Both the position numbers and the translations under genes were made by a program. Below are positions 46,549 through 60,971 of a stretch of 64,000 nt of DNA, piece by piece; within the stretch, counting starts at the first letter, position 1; every line of letters starts with the position of its first letter. The stretch lies in assembly GCA_037783545.1 (NCBI GenBank), contig JBBELK010000944.1:124001-188000 (forward strand). The letters run 5' to 3'. Origin of the DNA: Henricia sp. BOLD:AAB3569. Its lineage: Eukaryota > Echinodermata > Asteroidea > Spinulosida > Echinasteridae. The notes under the pieces were generated by a model. That model made no database searches. It was not told where the DNA came from and saw only the letters and a list, made by a program, of their open reading frames with translations.

Positions 46549-49500
46549 TCAACGGCCGTACAAATGTACACCAGCGCGGCGCATGCGCAGGGTGTCCCAA
46601 CAGCCACGGTTAGGGGAATAACCACGCAGTCGAGCTCCGTTTTCCCTAAACTCTGAAATTTCTCCGTCATTTCCCAGCGAAAATCTGTCAATTTTGCATG
46701 ACAAGTGCGGAATATATACAGTTTGGAGCATGCAAAATTTGAAGTTGGTTGGAAAATTCCTTGATTTCCAAATTTGCCGGCATTTGGGACACACTTTGAC
46801 CTAATTCCCTTCACAATCTGGGGTGAGTCAACGGCCGTACAAATGTACACCAGCGCGGCGCAGGGTGTCCCAACAGCCACGGTTAGGGAAATAACCACGC
46901 AGCCGAGCTCCGTTTTCCCTAAACTCTGAAATTTCTCCGTCATTTCCCAGCGAAAATCTGTCAATTTTGCATGACAAGTGCGGAATATATACAGTTTGGA
47001 GCATGCAAAATTTGAAGTTGGTTGGAAAATTCCTTGATTTCCAAATTTGCCGGCATTTGGGACACACTTTGACCTAATTCCCGTCACAATCTGGGGTGAG
47101 TCAACGGCCGTACGAATGTACACCAGCGCGGCGCATGCGCAGGGTGTCCCAACAGCCACGGTTAGGGGAATAACCACGCAGCCGAGCTCCGTTTTCCCTA
47201 AACTCTGAAATTTCTCCGTCATTTCCCAGCGAAAATCTGTCAATTTTGCATGACAAGTGCGGAATATATACAGTTTGGAGCATGCAAAATTTGAAGTTGG
47301 TTGGAAAATTCCTTGATTTTCAAATTTGCCGGCATTTGGGACACACTTTGACCTAATTCCCGTCACAATCTGGGGTGAGTCAACGGCCGTACAAATGTAC
47401 ACCAGCGCGGCGCATGTGCAGGGTGTCACAACAGCCACGGTTAGGGGAATAACCACGCAGCCGAGCTCCGTTTTCCCTAAACTCTGAAATTTCCATGTCA
47501 TTTCCCAGCGAAAATCTGTCAATTTTGCATGACAAGTGCGGAATATATACAGTTTGGAGCATGCAAAATTTGAAGTTGGTTGGAAAATTCCTTGATTTCC
47601 AAATTTGCCGGCATTTGGGACACACTTTGACCTAATTCCCGTCACAATCTGGGGTGAGTCAACGGCCGTACAAATGTACACCAGCGCGGCGCAGTGTGTC
47701 CCAACAGCCACGGTTAGGGGAATAACCACGCAGCCGAGCTCCGTTTTCCCTAAACTCTGAAATGTCTCCGTCATTTCCCAGCGAAAATCTGTCAATTTTG
47801 CATGACAAGTGCGGAATATATACAGTTTGGAGCATGCAAAATTTGAAGTTGGTTGGAAAATTCCTTGATTTTCAAATTTGCCGGCATTTGGGACACACTT
47901 TGACCTAATTCCCGTCACAATCTGGGGTGAGTCAACGGCCGTACAAATGTACACCAGCGCGGCGCATGTGCAGGGTGTCACAACAGCCACGGTTAGGGGA
48001 ATAACCACGCAGCCGAGCTCCGTTTTCCCTAAACTCTGAAATTTCCATGTCATTTCCCAGCGAAAATCTGTCAATTTTGCATGACAAGTGCGGAATATAT
48101 ACAGTTTGGAGCATGCAAAATTTGAAGTTGGTTGGAAAATTCCTTGATTTCCAAATTTGCCGGCATTTGGGACACACTTTGACCTAATTCCCGTCACAAT
48201 CTGGGGTGAGTCAACGGCCGTACAAATGTACACCAGCGCGGCGCAGTGTGTCCCAACAGCCACGGTTAGGGGAATAACCACGCAGCCGAGCTCCGTTTTC
48301 CCTAAACTCTGAAATTTCTCCGTCATTTCCCAGCGAAAATCTGTCAATTTTGCATGACAAGTGCGGAATATATACAGTTTGGAGCATGCAAAATTTGAAG
48401 TTGGTTGGAAAATTCCTTGATTTCCAAATTTGCCGGCATTTGGGACACACTTTGACCTAATTCCCGTCACAATCTGGGGTGAGTCAACGGCCGTACAAAT
48501 GTACACCAGCGCGGTGCATGAGCAGGGTGTCCCAACAGCCAAGGTTAGGGGAATAACCACGCAGCCGAGCTCCGTTTTCCCTAAACTCTGAAATTTCTCC
48601 GTCATTTCCCAGCGAAAATCTGTCAATTTTGCATGACAAGTGCGGAATATATACAGTTTGGAGCATGCAAAATTTGAAGTTGGTTGGAAAATTCCTTGAT
48701 TTCCAAATTTGCCGGCATTTGGGACACACTTTGACCTAATTCCCGTCACAATCTGGGGTGAGTCAACGGCCGTACAAATGTACACCAGCGCGGCGCATGT
48801 GCAGGGTGTCACAACAGCCACGGTTAGGGGAATAACCACGCAGCCGAGCTCCGTTTTCCCTAAACTCTGAAATTTCCCTGTCATTTCCCAGCGAAAATCT
48901 GTCAATTTTGCATGACAAGTGCGGAATATATACAGTTTGGAGCATGCAAAATTTGAAGTTGGTTGGAAAATTCCTTGATTTCCAAATTTGCCGGCATTTG
49001 GGACACACTTTGACCTAATTCCCGTCACAATCTGGGGTGAGTCAACGGCCGTACAAATGTACAACAGCGCGGCGCATGCGCAGGGTGTCCCAACAGCTAC
49101 GGTTAGGGGAATAACCACGCAGCCGAGCTCCGTTTTCCCTAAACTCTGAAATTTCTCCGTCATTTCCCAGCGAAAATCTGTCAATTTTCCATGACAAGTG
49201 CGGAATATATACAGTTTGGAGCATGCAAAATTTGAAGTTGGTTGGAAAATTCCTTGATTTCCAAATTTGCCGGCATTTGGGACACACTTTGACCTAATTC
49301 CCGTCAAAATCTGGGCTGAGTCAACGGCCGTACAAATGTACACCAGCGCGGCGCAGGGTGTCCCAACAGCCACGGTTAGGGGAATAACCACGCAGCCGAG
49401 CTCCGTTTTCCCTAAACTCTGAAATTTCTTCGTCATTTCCCAGCGAAAATCTGTCAATTTTGCATGACAAGTGCGGAATATATACAGTTTGGAGCATGCA

Positions 49501-50704
49501 AAATTTGAAGTTGGTTGGAAAATTCCTTGATTTCCAAATTTGCCGGCATTTGGGACACACTTTGACCTAATTCCCGTCACAATCTGGGGTGAGTCAACGG
49601 CCGTACAAATGTACACCAGCGCGGTGCATGCGCAGGGTGTCCCAACAGCCACGGTTAGGGGAATAACCACGCAGCCGAGCTCCGTTTTCCCTAAACTCTG
49701 AAATTTCTCCGTCATTTCCCAGCGAAAATCTGTCAAATTTGCATGACAAGTGCGGAATATATACAGTTTGGAGCATGCAAAATTTGAAGTTGGTTGGAAA
49801 ATTCCTTGATTTCCAAATTTGCCGGCATTTGGGACACACTTTGACCTAATTCCCGTCACAATCTGGGGTGAGTCAACGGCCGTACAAATGTACACCAGCG
49901 CGGCGCATGTGCAGGGTGTCACAACAGCCACGGTTAGGGGAATAACCAGGCAGCCGAGCTCCGTTTTCCCTAAACTCTGAAATTTCCCTGTCATTTCCCA
50001 GCGAAAATCTGTCAATTTTGCATGACAAGTGCGGAATATATACAGTTTGGAGCATGCAAAATTTAAGGTTGGTTGGAAAATTCCTTGATTTCCAATTTTG
50101 CCGGCATTTGGGACACACTTTGACCTAATTCCCGTCACAATCTGGGGTGAGTCAACGGCCGTACAAATGTACACCAGCGCGGCGCAGTGTGTCCCAACAG
50201 CCACGGTTAGGGGAATAACCACGCAGCCGAGCTCCGTTTTCCCTAAACTCTGAAATTTCTCCGTCATTTCCCAGCGAAAATCTGTCAATTTTGCATGACA
50301 AGTGCGGAATATATACAGTTTGGAGCATGCAAAATTTGAAGTTGGTTTGAAAATTCCTTGATTTCCAAATTTGCCGGCATTTGGGACACACTTTGACCTA
50401 ATTCCCGTCACAATCTGGGGTGAGTCAACGGCCGTACAAATGTACACCAGCGTGGCGCATGCGCAGGGTGTCCGAACAGCTACGGTTAGGGGAATAACCA
50501 CGCAGCCGAGCTCAGTTTTCCCTAAACTCTGAAATTTCTCCGTCGTTTCCCAGCAAAAATCTGTACAATTTTGCATGACAAGTGCGGAATATATACAGTT
50601 TGGAGCATGCAAAATTTGAAGTTGGTTGGAAAATTCCTTGATTTCCAAATTTGCCGGCATTTGGGACACACTTTGACCTAATTCCCGTCACAATCTGGGG
50701 TGAG
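46549..50704 (+). repeat. Block Y, copy 1 (15 monomers, 4,156 bp)
   Basis: Lengths 279,273,279,279,273,279,273,279,279,279,273,279,279,273,280. Marks include two TTTCCATGTC monomers (47380, 47932) that form an internal 552-bp dimer duplication, AGCCAAGG (48484), GTACAACAGC with AGCTACGG (49042), GGGCTGAG into 49321, TTTCTTCGTC, TTCCAATTTTGCC near 50091, and a terminal GTCCGAACAGC/TGTACAA monomer. Private changes: GCATGAGCAGG near 48517, ACCAGGCAGCC near 49946, TTTAAGGTTGG near 50062. The last five monomers also match 42386-43769, 6,935 bp upstream. Confidence 0.94.
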
Positions 50705-53483
50705 TCAACGGCCGTACAAATGTACACCAGCGCGGCGCATGCGCAGGGTGTCCCAACAGCCACGGTTAGGGGAATAACCACGCAGTCGAGCTCCGTTTTC
50801 CCTAAACTCTGAAATTTCTCCGTCATTTCCCAGCGAAAATCTGTCAATTTTGCATGACAAGTGCGGAATATATACAGTTTGGAGCATGCAAAATTTGAAG
50901 TTGGTTGGAAAATTCCTTGATTTCCAAATTTGCCGGCATTTGGGACACACTTTGACCTAATTCCCGTCACAATCTGGGGTGAGTCAACGGCCGTACAAAT
51001 GTACACCAGCGCGGCGCAGGGTGTCCCAACAGCCACGGTTAGGGAAATAACCACGCAGCCGAGCTCCGTTTTCCCTAAACTCTGAAATTTCTCCGTCATT
51101 TCCCAGCGAAAATCTGTCAATTTTGCATGACAAGTGCGGAATATATACAGTTTGGAGCATGCAAAATTTGAAGTTGGTTGGAAAATTCCTTGATTTCCAA
51201 ATTTGCCGGCATTTGGGACACACTTTGACCTAATTCCCGTCACAATCTGGGGTGAGTCAACGGCCGTACGAATGTACACCAGCGCGGCGCATGCGCAGGG
51301 TGTCCCAACAGCCACGGTTAGGGGAATAACCACGCAGCCGAGCTCCGTTTTCCCTAAACTCTGAAATTTCTCCGTCATTTCCCAGCGAAAATCTGTCAAT
51401 TTTGCATGACAAGTGCGGAATATATACAGTTTGGAGCATGCAAAATTTGAAGTTGGTTGGAAAATTCCTTGATTTCCAAATTTGCCGGCATTTGGGACAC
51501 ACTTTGACCTAATTCCCGTCACAATCTGGGGTGAGTCAACGGCCGTACAAATGTACACCAGCGCGGCGCATGTGCAGGGTGTCACAACAGCCACGGTTAG
51601 GGGAATAACCACGCAGCCGAGCTCCGTTTTCCCTAAACTCTGAAATTTCCCTGTCATTTCCCAGCGAAAATCTGTCAATTTTGCATGACAAGTGCGGAAT
51701 ATATACAGTTTGGAGCATGCAAAATTTGAAGTTGGTTGGAAAATTCCTTGATTTCCAAATTTGCCGGCATTTGGGACACACTTTGACCTAATTCCCGTCA
51801 CAATCTGGGGTGAGTCAACGGCCGTACAAATGTACACCAGCGCGGCGCATGTGCAGGGTGTCACAACAGCCACGGTTAGGGGAATAACCACGCAGCCGAG
51901 CTCCGTTTTCCCTAAACTCTGAAATTTCCCTGTCATTTCCCAGCGAAAATCTGTCAATTTTGCATGACAAGTGCGGAATATATACAGTTTGGAGCATGCA
52001 AAATTTGAAGTTGGTTGGAAAATTCCTTGATTTCCAAATTTGCCGGCATTTGGGACACACTTTGACCTAATTCCCGTCACAATCTGGGGTGAGTCAACGG
52101 CCGTACAAATGTACACCAGCGCGGCGCAGTGTGTCCCAACAGCCACGGTTAGGGGAATAACCACGCAGCCGAGCTCCGTTTTCCCTAAACTCTGAAATTT
52201 ATCCGTCATTTCCCAGCGAAAATCTGTCAATTTTGCATGACAAGTGCGGAATATATACAGTTTGGAGCATGCAAAATTTGAAGTTGGTTGGAAAATTCCT
52301 TGATTTCCAAATTTGCCGGCATTTGGGACACACTTTGACCTAATTCCCGTCACAATCTGGGGTGAGTCAACGGCCGTACAAATGTACACCAGCGCGGTGC
52401 ATGCGCAGGGTGTCCCAACAGCCAAGGTTAGGGGAATAACCACGCAGCCGAGCTCCGTTTTCCCTAAACTCTGAAATTTCTCCGTCATTTCCCAGCGAAA
52501 ATCTGTCAAATTTGCATGACAAGTGCGGAATATATACAGTTTGGAGCATGCAAAATTTGAAGTTGGTTGGAAAATTCCTTGATTTCCAAATTTGCCGGCA
52601 TTTGGGACACACTTTGACCTAATTCCCGTCACAATCTGGGGTGAGTCAACGGCCGTACGAATGTACACCAGCGCGGCGCATGCGCAGGGTGTCCCAACAG
52701 CCACGGTTAGGGGAATAACCACGCAGCCGAGCTCCGTTTTCCCTAAACTCTGAAATTTCTCCGTCATTTCCCAGCGAAAATCTGTCAATTTTGCATGACA
52801 AGTGCGGAATATATACAGTTTGAAGCATGCAAAATTTGAAGTTGGTTGGAAAATTCCTTGATTTCCAAATTTGCCGGCATTTGGGACACACTTTGACCTA
52901 ATTCCCGTCACAATCTGGGGTGAGTCAACGGCCGTACAAATGTACACCAGCGCGGCGCATGTGCAGGGTGTCACAACAGCCACGGTTAGGGGAAAAACCA
53001 CGCAGCCGAGCTCCGTTTTCCCTAAACTCTGAAATTTCCCTGTCATTTCCCAGCGAAAATCTGTCAATTTTGCATGACAAGTGCGGAATATATACAGTTT
53101 GGAGCATGCAAAATTTGAAGTTGGTTTGAAAATTCCTTGATTTCCAAATTTGCCGGCATTTGGGACACACTTTGACCTAATTCCCGTCACAATCTGGGGT
53201 GAGTCAACGGCCGTACAAATGTACACCAGCGCGGCGCATGCGCAGGGTGTCCCAACAGCTACGGTTAGGGGAATAACCACGCAGCCGAGCTCAGTTTTCC
53301 CTAAACTCTGAAATATCTCCGTCGTTTCCCAGCAAAAATCTGTACAATTTTGCATGACAAGTGCGGAATATATACAGTTTGGAGCATGCAAAATTTGAAG
53401 TTGGTTGGAAAATTCCTTGATTTCCAATTTTGCCGGCATTTGGGACACACTTTGACCTAATTCCCGTCACAATCTGGGGTGAG
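50705..53483 (+). repeat. Block X, copy 2 (2,779 bp), with the deletion junction in its last monomer
   Basis: Same ten monomers as at 43770. A at 52201 (AAATTTATCCG) is shared only with the X copy at 60972. The last monomer begins as X10 (GAAATATCTCC, TGTACAA) but ends with TTCCAATTTTGCC, which belongs to the 13th monomer of Y. Confidence 0.94.
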
Positions 53484-54036
53484 TCAACGGCCGTACAAAT
53501 GTACACCAGCGCGGCGCAGTGTGTCCCAACAGCCACGGTTAGGGGAATAACCACGCAGCCGAGCTCCGTTTTCCCTAAACTCTGAAATTTCTCCGTCATT
53601 TCCCAGCGAAAATCTGTCAATTTTGCATGACAAGTGCGGAATATATACAGTTTGGAGCATGCAAAATTTGAAGTTGGTTTGAAAATTCCTTGATTTCCAA
53701 ATTTGCCGGCATTTGGGACACACTTTGACCTAATTCCCGTCACAATCTGGGGTGAGTCAACGGCCGTACAAATGTACACCAGCGCGGCGCATGCGCAGGG
53801 TGTCCGAACAGCTACGGTTAGGGGAATAACCACGCAGCCGAGCTCAGTTTTCCCTAAACTCTGAAATTTCTCCGTCGTTTCCCAGCAAAAATCTGTACAA
53901 TTTTGCATGACAAGTGCGGAATATATACAGTTTGGAGCATGCAAAATTTGAAGTTGGTTGGAAAATTCCTTGATTTCCAAATTTGCCGGCATTTGGGACA
54001 CACTTTGACCTAATTCCCGTCACAATCTGGGGTGAG
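53484..54036 (+). repeat. Block Z: block Y reduced to its last two monomers (553 bp)
   Basis: 53484 (CAGTGTGTCCC, GGTTTGAAAA) and 53757 (GTCCGAACAGC, TGTACAA) match Y monomers 14 and 15 (50152, 50425). Y monomers 1-13 (3,603 bp) are missing. The exchange lies between 53346, after the X10 TGTACAA mark, and 53427, before the Y13 T at 53428: about 80 bp of shared sequence. Confidence 0.92.
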
Positions 54037-56815
54037 TCAACGGCCGTACAAATGTACACCAGCGCGGCGCATGCGCAGGGTGTCCCAACAGCCACGGTTA
54101 GGGGAATAACCACGCAGTCGAGCTCCGTTTTCCCTAAACTCTGAAATTTCTCCGTCATTTCCCAGCGAAAATCTGTCAATTTTGCATGACAAGTGCGGAA
54201 TATATACAGTTTGGAGCATGCAAAATTTGAAGTTGGTTGGAAAATTCCTTGATTTCCAAATTTGCCGGCATTTGGGACACACTTTGACCTAATTCCCGTC
54301 ACAATCTGGGGTGAGTCAACGGCCGTACAAATGTACACCAGCGCGGCGCAGGGTGTCCCAACAGCCACGGTTAGGGAAATAACCACGCAGCCGAGCTCCG
54401 TTTTCCCTAAACTCTGAAATTTCTCCGTCATTTCCCAGCGAAAATCTGTCAATTTTGCATGACAAGTGCGGAATATATACAGTTTGGAGCATGCAAAATT
54501 TGAAGTTGGTTGGAAAATTCCTTGATTTCCAAATTTGCCGGCATTTGGGACACACTTTGACCTAATTCCCGTCACAATCTGGGGTGAGTCAACGGCCGTA
54601 CGAATGTACACCAGCGCGGCGCATGCGCAGGGTGTCCCAACAGCCACGGTTAGGGGAATAACCACGCAGCCGAGCTCCGTTTTCCCTAAACTCTGAAATT
54701 TCTCCGTCATTTCCCAGCGAAAATCTGTCAATTTTGCATGACAAGTGCGGAATATATACAGTTTGGAGCATGCAAAATTTGAAGTTGGTTGGAAAATTCC
54801 TTGATTTCCAAATTTGCCGGCATTTGGGACACACTTTGACCTAATTCCCGTCACAATCTGGGGTGAGTCAACGGCCGTACAAATGTACACCAGCGCGGCG
54901 CATGTGCAGGGTGTCACAACAGCCACGGTTAGGGGAATAACCACGCAGCCGAGCTCCGTTTTCCCTAAACTCTGAAATTTCCCTGTCATTTCCCAGCGAA
55001 AATCTGTCAATTTTGCATGACAAGTGCGGAATATATACAGTTTGGAGCATGCAAAATTTGAAGTTGGTTGGAAAATTCCTTGATTTCCAAATTTGCCGGC
55101 ATTTGGGACACACTTTGACCTAATTCCCGTCACAATCTGGGGTGAGTCAACGGCCGTACAAATGTACACCAGCGCGGCGCATGTGCAGGGTGTCACAACA
55201 GCCACGGTTAGGGGAATAACCACGCAGCCGAGCTCCGTTTTCCCTAAACTCTGAAATTTCCCTGTCATTTCCCAGCGAAAATCTGTCAATTTTGCATGAC
55301 AAGTGCGGAATATATACAGTTTGGAGCATGCAAAATTTGAAGTTGGTTGGAAAATTCCTTGATTTCCAAATTTGCCGGCATTTGGGAAACACTTTGACCT
55401 AATTCCCGTCACAATCTGGGGTGAGTCAACGGCCGTACAAATGTACACCAGCGCGGCGCAGTGTGTCCCAACAGCCACGGTTAGGGGAATAACCACGCAG
55501 CCGAGCTCCGTTTTCCCTAAACTCTGAAATTTCTCCGTCATTTCCCAGCGAAAATCTGTCAATTTTGCATGACAAGTGCGGAATATATACAGTTTGGAGC
55601 ATGCAAAATTTGAAGTTGGTTGGAAAATTCCTTGATTTCCAAATTTGCCGGCATTTGGGACACACTTTGACCTAATTCCCGTCACAATCTGGGGTGAGTC
55701 AACGGCCGTACAAATGTACACCAGCGCGGTGCATGCGCAGGGTGTCCCAACAGCCAAGGTTAGGGGAATAACCACGCAGCCGAGCTCCGTTTTCCCTAAA
55801 CTCTGAAATTTCTCCGTCATTTCCCAGCGAAAATCTGTCAAATTTGCATGACAAGTGCGGAATATATACAGTTTGGAGCATGCAAAATTTGAAGTTGGTT
55901 GGAAAATTCCTTGATTTCCAAATTTGCCGGCATTTGGGACACACTTTGACCTAATTCCCGTCACAATCTGGGGTGAGTCAACGGCCGTACGAATGTACAC
56001 CAGCGCGGCGCATGCGCAGGGTGTCCCAACAGCCACGGTTAGGGGAATAACCACGCAGCCGAGCTCCGTTTTCCCTAAACTCTGAAATTTCTCCGTCATT
56101 TCCCAGCGAAAATCTGTCAATTTTGCATGACAAGTGCGGAATATATACAGTTTGAAGCATGCAAAATTTGAAGTTGGTTGGAAAATTCCTTGATTTCCAA
56201 ATTTGCCGGCATTTGGGACACACTTTGACCTAATTCCCGTCACAATCTGGGGTGAGTCAACGGCCGTACAAATGTACACCAGCGCGGCGCATGTGCAGGG
56301 TGTCACAACAGCCACGGTTAGGGGAAAAACCACGCAGCCGAGCTCCGTTTTCCCTAAACTCTGAAATTTCCCTGTCATTTCCCAGCGAAAATCTGTCAAT
56401 TTTGCATGACAAGTGCGGAATATATACAGTTTGGAGCATGCAAAATTTGAAGTTGGTTTGAAAATTCCTTGATTTCCAAATTTGCCGGCATTTGGGACAC
56501 ACTTTGACCTAATTCCCGTCACAATCTGGGGTGAGTCAACGGCCGTACAAATGTACACCAGCGCGGCGCATGCGCAGGGTGTCCCAACAGCTACGGTTAG
56601 GGGAATAACCACGCAGCCGAGCTCAGTTTTCCCTAAACTCTGAAATATCTCCGTCGTTTCCCAGCAAAAATCTGTACAATTTTGCATGACAAGTGCGGAA
56701 TATATACAGTTTGGAGCATGCAAAATTTGAAGTTGGTTGGAAAATTCCTTGATTTCCAAATTTGCCGGCATTTGGGACACACTTTGACCTAATTCCCGTC
56801 ACAATCTGGGGTGAG
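54037..56815 (+). repeat. Block X, copy 3 (2,779 bp)
   Basis: Offset from copy 1 by exactly 10,267 bp and shares its C at the diagnostic site (55533). Private change GGGAAACAC near 55385. Confidence 0.95.
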
Positions 56816-59800
56816 TCAACGGCCGTACAAATGTACACCAGCGCGGCGCATGCGCAGGGTGTCCCAACAGCCACGGTTAGGGGAATAACCACGCAGTCGA
56901 GCTCCGTTTTCCCTAAACTCTGAAATTTCTCCGTCATTTCCCAGCGAAAATCTGTCAATTTTGCATGACAAGTGCGGAATATATACAGTTTGGAGCATGC
57001 AAAATTTGAAGTTGGTTGGAAAATTCCTTGATTTCCAAATTTGCCGGCATTTGGGACACACTTTGACCTAATTCCCGTCACAATCTGGGGTGAGTCAACG
57101 GCCGTACAAATGTACACCAGCGCGGCGCAGGGTGTCCCAACAGCCACGGTTAGGGAAATAACCACGCAGCCGAGCTCCGTTTTCCCTAAACTCTGAAATT
57201 TCTCCGTCATTTCCCAGCGAAAATCTGTCAATTTTGCATGACAAGTGCGGAATATATACAGTTTGGAGCATGCAAAATTTGAAGTTGGTTGGAAAATTCC
57301 TTGATTTCCAAATTTGCCGGCATTTGGGACACACTTTGACCTAATTCCCGTCACAATCTGGGGTGAGTCAACGGCCGTACGAATGTACACCAGCGCGGCG
57401 CATGCGCAGGGTGTCCCAACAGCCACGGTTAGGGGAATAACCACGCAGCCGAGCTCCGTTTTCCCTAAACTCTGAAATTTCTCCGTCATTTCCCAGCGAA
57501 AATCTGTCAATTTTGCATGACAAGTGCGGAATATATACAGTTTGGAGCATGCAAAATTTGAAGTTGGTTGGAAAATTCCTTGATTTTCAAATTTGCCGGC
57601 ATTTGGGACACACTTTGACCTAATTCCCGTCACAATCTGGGGTGAGTCAACGGCCGTACAAATGTACACCAGCGCGGCGCATGTGCAGGGTGTCACAACA
57701 GCCACGGTTAGGGGAATAACCACGCAGCCGAGCTCCGTTTTCCCTAAACTCTGAAATTTCCATGTCATTTCCCAGCGAAAATCTGTCAATTTTGCATGAC
57801 AAGTGCGGAATATATACAGTTTGGAGCATGCAAAATTTGAAGTTGGTTGGAAAATTCCTTGATTTCCAAATTTGCCGGCATTTGGGACACACTTTGACCT
57901 AATTCCCGTCACAATCTGGGGTGAGTCAACGGCCGTACAAATGTACACCAGCGCGGCGCAGTGTGTCCCAACAGCCACGGTTAGGGGAATAACCACGCAG
58001 CCGAGCTCCGTTTTCCCTAAACTCTGAAATTTCTCCGTCATTTCCCAGCGAAAATCTGTCAATTTTGCATGACAAGTGCGGAATATATACAGTTTGGAGC
58101 ATGCAAAATTTGAAGTTGGTTGGAAAATTCCTTGATTTTCAAATTTGCCGGCATTTGGGACACACTTTGACCTAATTCCCGTCACAATCTGGGGTGAGTC
58201 AACGGCCGTACAAATGTACACCAGCGCGGCGCATGTGCAGGGTGTCACAACAGCCACGGTTAGGGGAATAACCACGCAGCCGAGCTCCGTTTTCCCTAAA
58301 CTCTGAAATTTCCATGTCATTTCCCAGCGAAAATCTGTCAATTTTGCATGACAAGTGCGGAATATATACAGTTTGGAGCATGCAAAATTTGAAGTTGGTT
58401 GGAAAATTCCTTGATTTCCAAATTTGCCGGCATTTGGGACACACTTTGACCTAATTCCCGTCACAATCTGGGGTGAGTCAACGGCCGTACAAATGTACAC
58501 CAGCGCGGCGCAGTGTGTCCCAACAGCCACGGTTAGGGGAATAACCACGCAGCCGAGCTCCGTTTTCCCTAAACTCTGAAATTTCTCCGTCATTTCCCAG
58601 CGAAAATCTGTCAATTTTGCATGACAAGTGCGGAATATATACAGTTTGGAGCATGCAAAATTTGAAGTTGGTTGGAAAATTCCTTGATTTCCAAATTTGC
58701 CGGCATTTGGGACACACTTTGACCTAATTCCCGTCACAATCTGGGGTGAGTCAACGGCCGTACAAATGTACACCAGCGCGGTGCATGCGCAGGGTGTCCC
58801 AACAGCCAAGGTTAGGGGAATAACCACGCAGCCGAGCTCCGTTTTCCCTAAACTCTGAAATTTCTCCGTCATTTCCCAGCGAAAATCTGTCAATTTTGCA
58901 TGACAAGTGCGGAATATATACAGTTTGGAGCATGCAAAATTTGAAGTTGGTTGGAAAATTCCTTGATTTCCAAATTTGCCGGCATTTGGGACACACTTTG
59001 ACCTAATTCCCGTCACAATCTGGGGTGAGTCAACGGCCGTACAAATGTACACCAGCGCGGCGCATGTGCAGGGTGTCACAACAGCCACGGTTAGGGGAAT
59101 AACCACGCAGCCGAGCTCCGTTTTCCCTAAACTCTGAAATTTCCCTGTCATTTCCCAGCGAAAATCTGTCAATTTTGCATGACAAGTGCGGAATATATAC
59201 AGTTTGGAGCATGCAAAATTTGAAGTTGGTTGGAAAATTCCTTGATTTCCAAATTTGCCGGCATTTGGGACACACTTTGACCTAATTCCCGTCACAATCT
59301 GGGGTGAGTCAACGGCCGTACAAATGTACAACAGCGCGGCGCATGCGCAGGGTGTCCCAACAGCTACGGTTAGGGGAATAACCACGCAGCCGAGCTCCGT
59401 TTTCCCTAAACTCTGAAATTTCTCCGTCATTTCCCAGCGAAAATCTGTCAATTTTCCATGACAAGTGCGGAATATATACAGTTTGGAGCATGCAAAATTT
59501 GAAGTTGGTTGGAAAATTCCTTGATTTCCAAATTTGCCGGCATTTGGGACACACTTTGACCTAATTCCCGTCAAAATCTGGGCTGAGTCAACGGCCGTAC
59601 AAATGTACACCAGCGCGGCGCAGGGTGTCCCAACAGCCACGGTTAGGGGAATAACCACGCAGCCGAGCTCCGTTTTCCCTAAACTCTGAAATTTCTTCGT
59701 CATTTCCCAGCGAAAATCTGTCAATTTTGCATGACAAGTGCGGAATATATACAGTTTGGAGCATGCAAAATTTGAAGTTGGTTGGAAAATTCCTTGATTT

Positions 59801-60971
59801 CCAAATTTGCCGGCATTTGGGACACACTTTGACCTAATTCCCGTCACAATCTGGGGTGAGTCAACGGCCGTACAAATGTACACCAGCGCGGTGCATGCGC
59901 AGGGTGTCCCAACAGCCACGGTTAGGGGAATAACCACGCAGCCGAGCTCCGTTTTCCCTAAACTCTGAAATTTCTCCGTCATTTCCCAGCGAAAATCTGT
60001 CAAATTTGCATGACAAGTGCGGAATATATACAGTTTGGAGCATGCAAAATTTGAAGTTGGTTGGAAAATTCCTTGATTTCCAAATTTGCCGGCATTTGGG
60101 ACACACTTTGACCTAATTCCCGTCACAATCTGGGGTGAGTCAACGGCCGTACAAATGTACACCAGCGCGGCGCATGTGCAGGGTGTCACAACAGCCACGG
60201 TTAGGGGAATAACCACGCAGCCGAGCTCCGTTTTCCCTAAACTCTGAAATTTCCCTGTCATTTCCCAGCGAAAATCTGTCAATTTTGCATGACAAGTGCG
60301 GAATATATACAGTTTGGAGCATGCAAAATTTGAAGTTGGTTGGAAAATTCCTTGATTTCCAATTTTGCCGGCATTTGGGACACACTTTGACCTAATTCCC
60401 GTCACAATCTGGGGTGAGTCAACGGCCGTACAAATGTACACCAGCGCGGCGCAGTGTGTCCCAACAGCCACGGTTAGGGGAATAACCACGCAGCCGAGCT
60501 CCGTTTTCCCTAAACTCTGAAATTTCTCCGTCATTTCCCAGCGAAAATCTGTCAATTTTGCATGACAAGTGCGGAATATATACAGTTTGGAGCATGCAAA
60601 ATTTGAAGTTGGTTTGAAAATTCCTTGATTTCCAAATTTGCCGGCATTTGGGACACACTTTGACCTAATTCCCGTCACAATCTGGGGTGAGTCAACGGCC
60701 GTACAAATGTACACCAGCGCGGCGCATGCGCAGGGTGTCCGAACAGCTACGGTTAGGGGAATAACCACGCAGCCGAGCTCAGTTTTCCCTAAACTCTGAA
60801 ATTTCTCCGTCGTTTCCCAGCAAAAATCTGTACAATTTTGCATGACAAGTGCGGAATATATACAGTTTGGAGCATGCAAAATTTGAAGTTGGTTGGAAAA
60901 TTCCTTGATTTCCAAATTTGCCGGCATTTGGGACACACTTTGACCTAATTCCCGTCACAATCTGGGGTGAG
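56816..60971 (+). repeat. Block Y, copy 2 (4,156 bp)
   Basis: Offset 10,267 bp from copy 1 with all 15 monomers. It lacks the private changes of copy 1 (it has GCATGCGCAGG, ACCACGCAGCC and TTTGAAGTTGG at those places), so it is closer to the block consensus. Confidence 0.95.
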
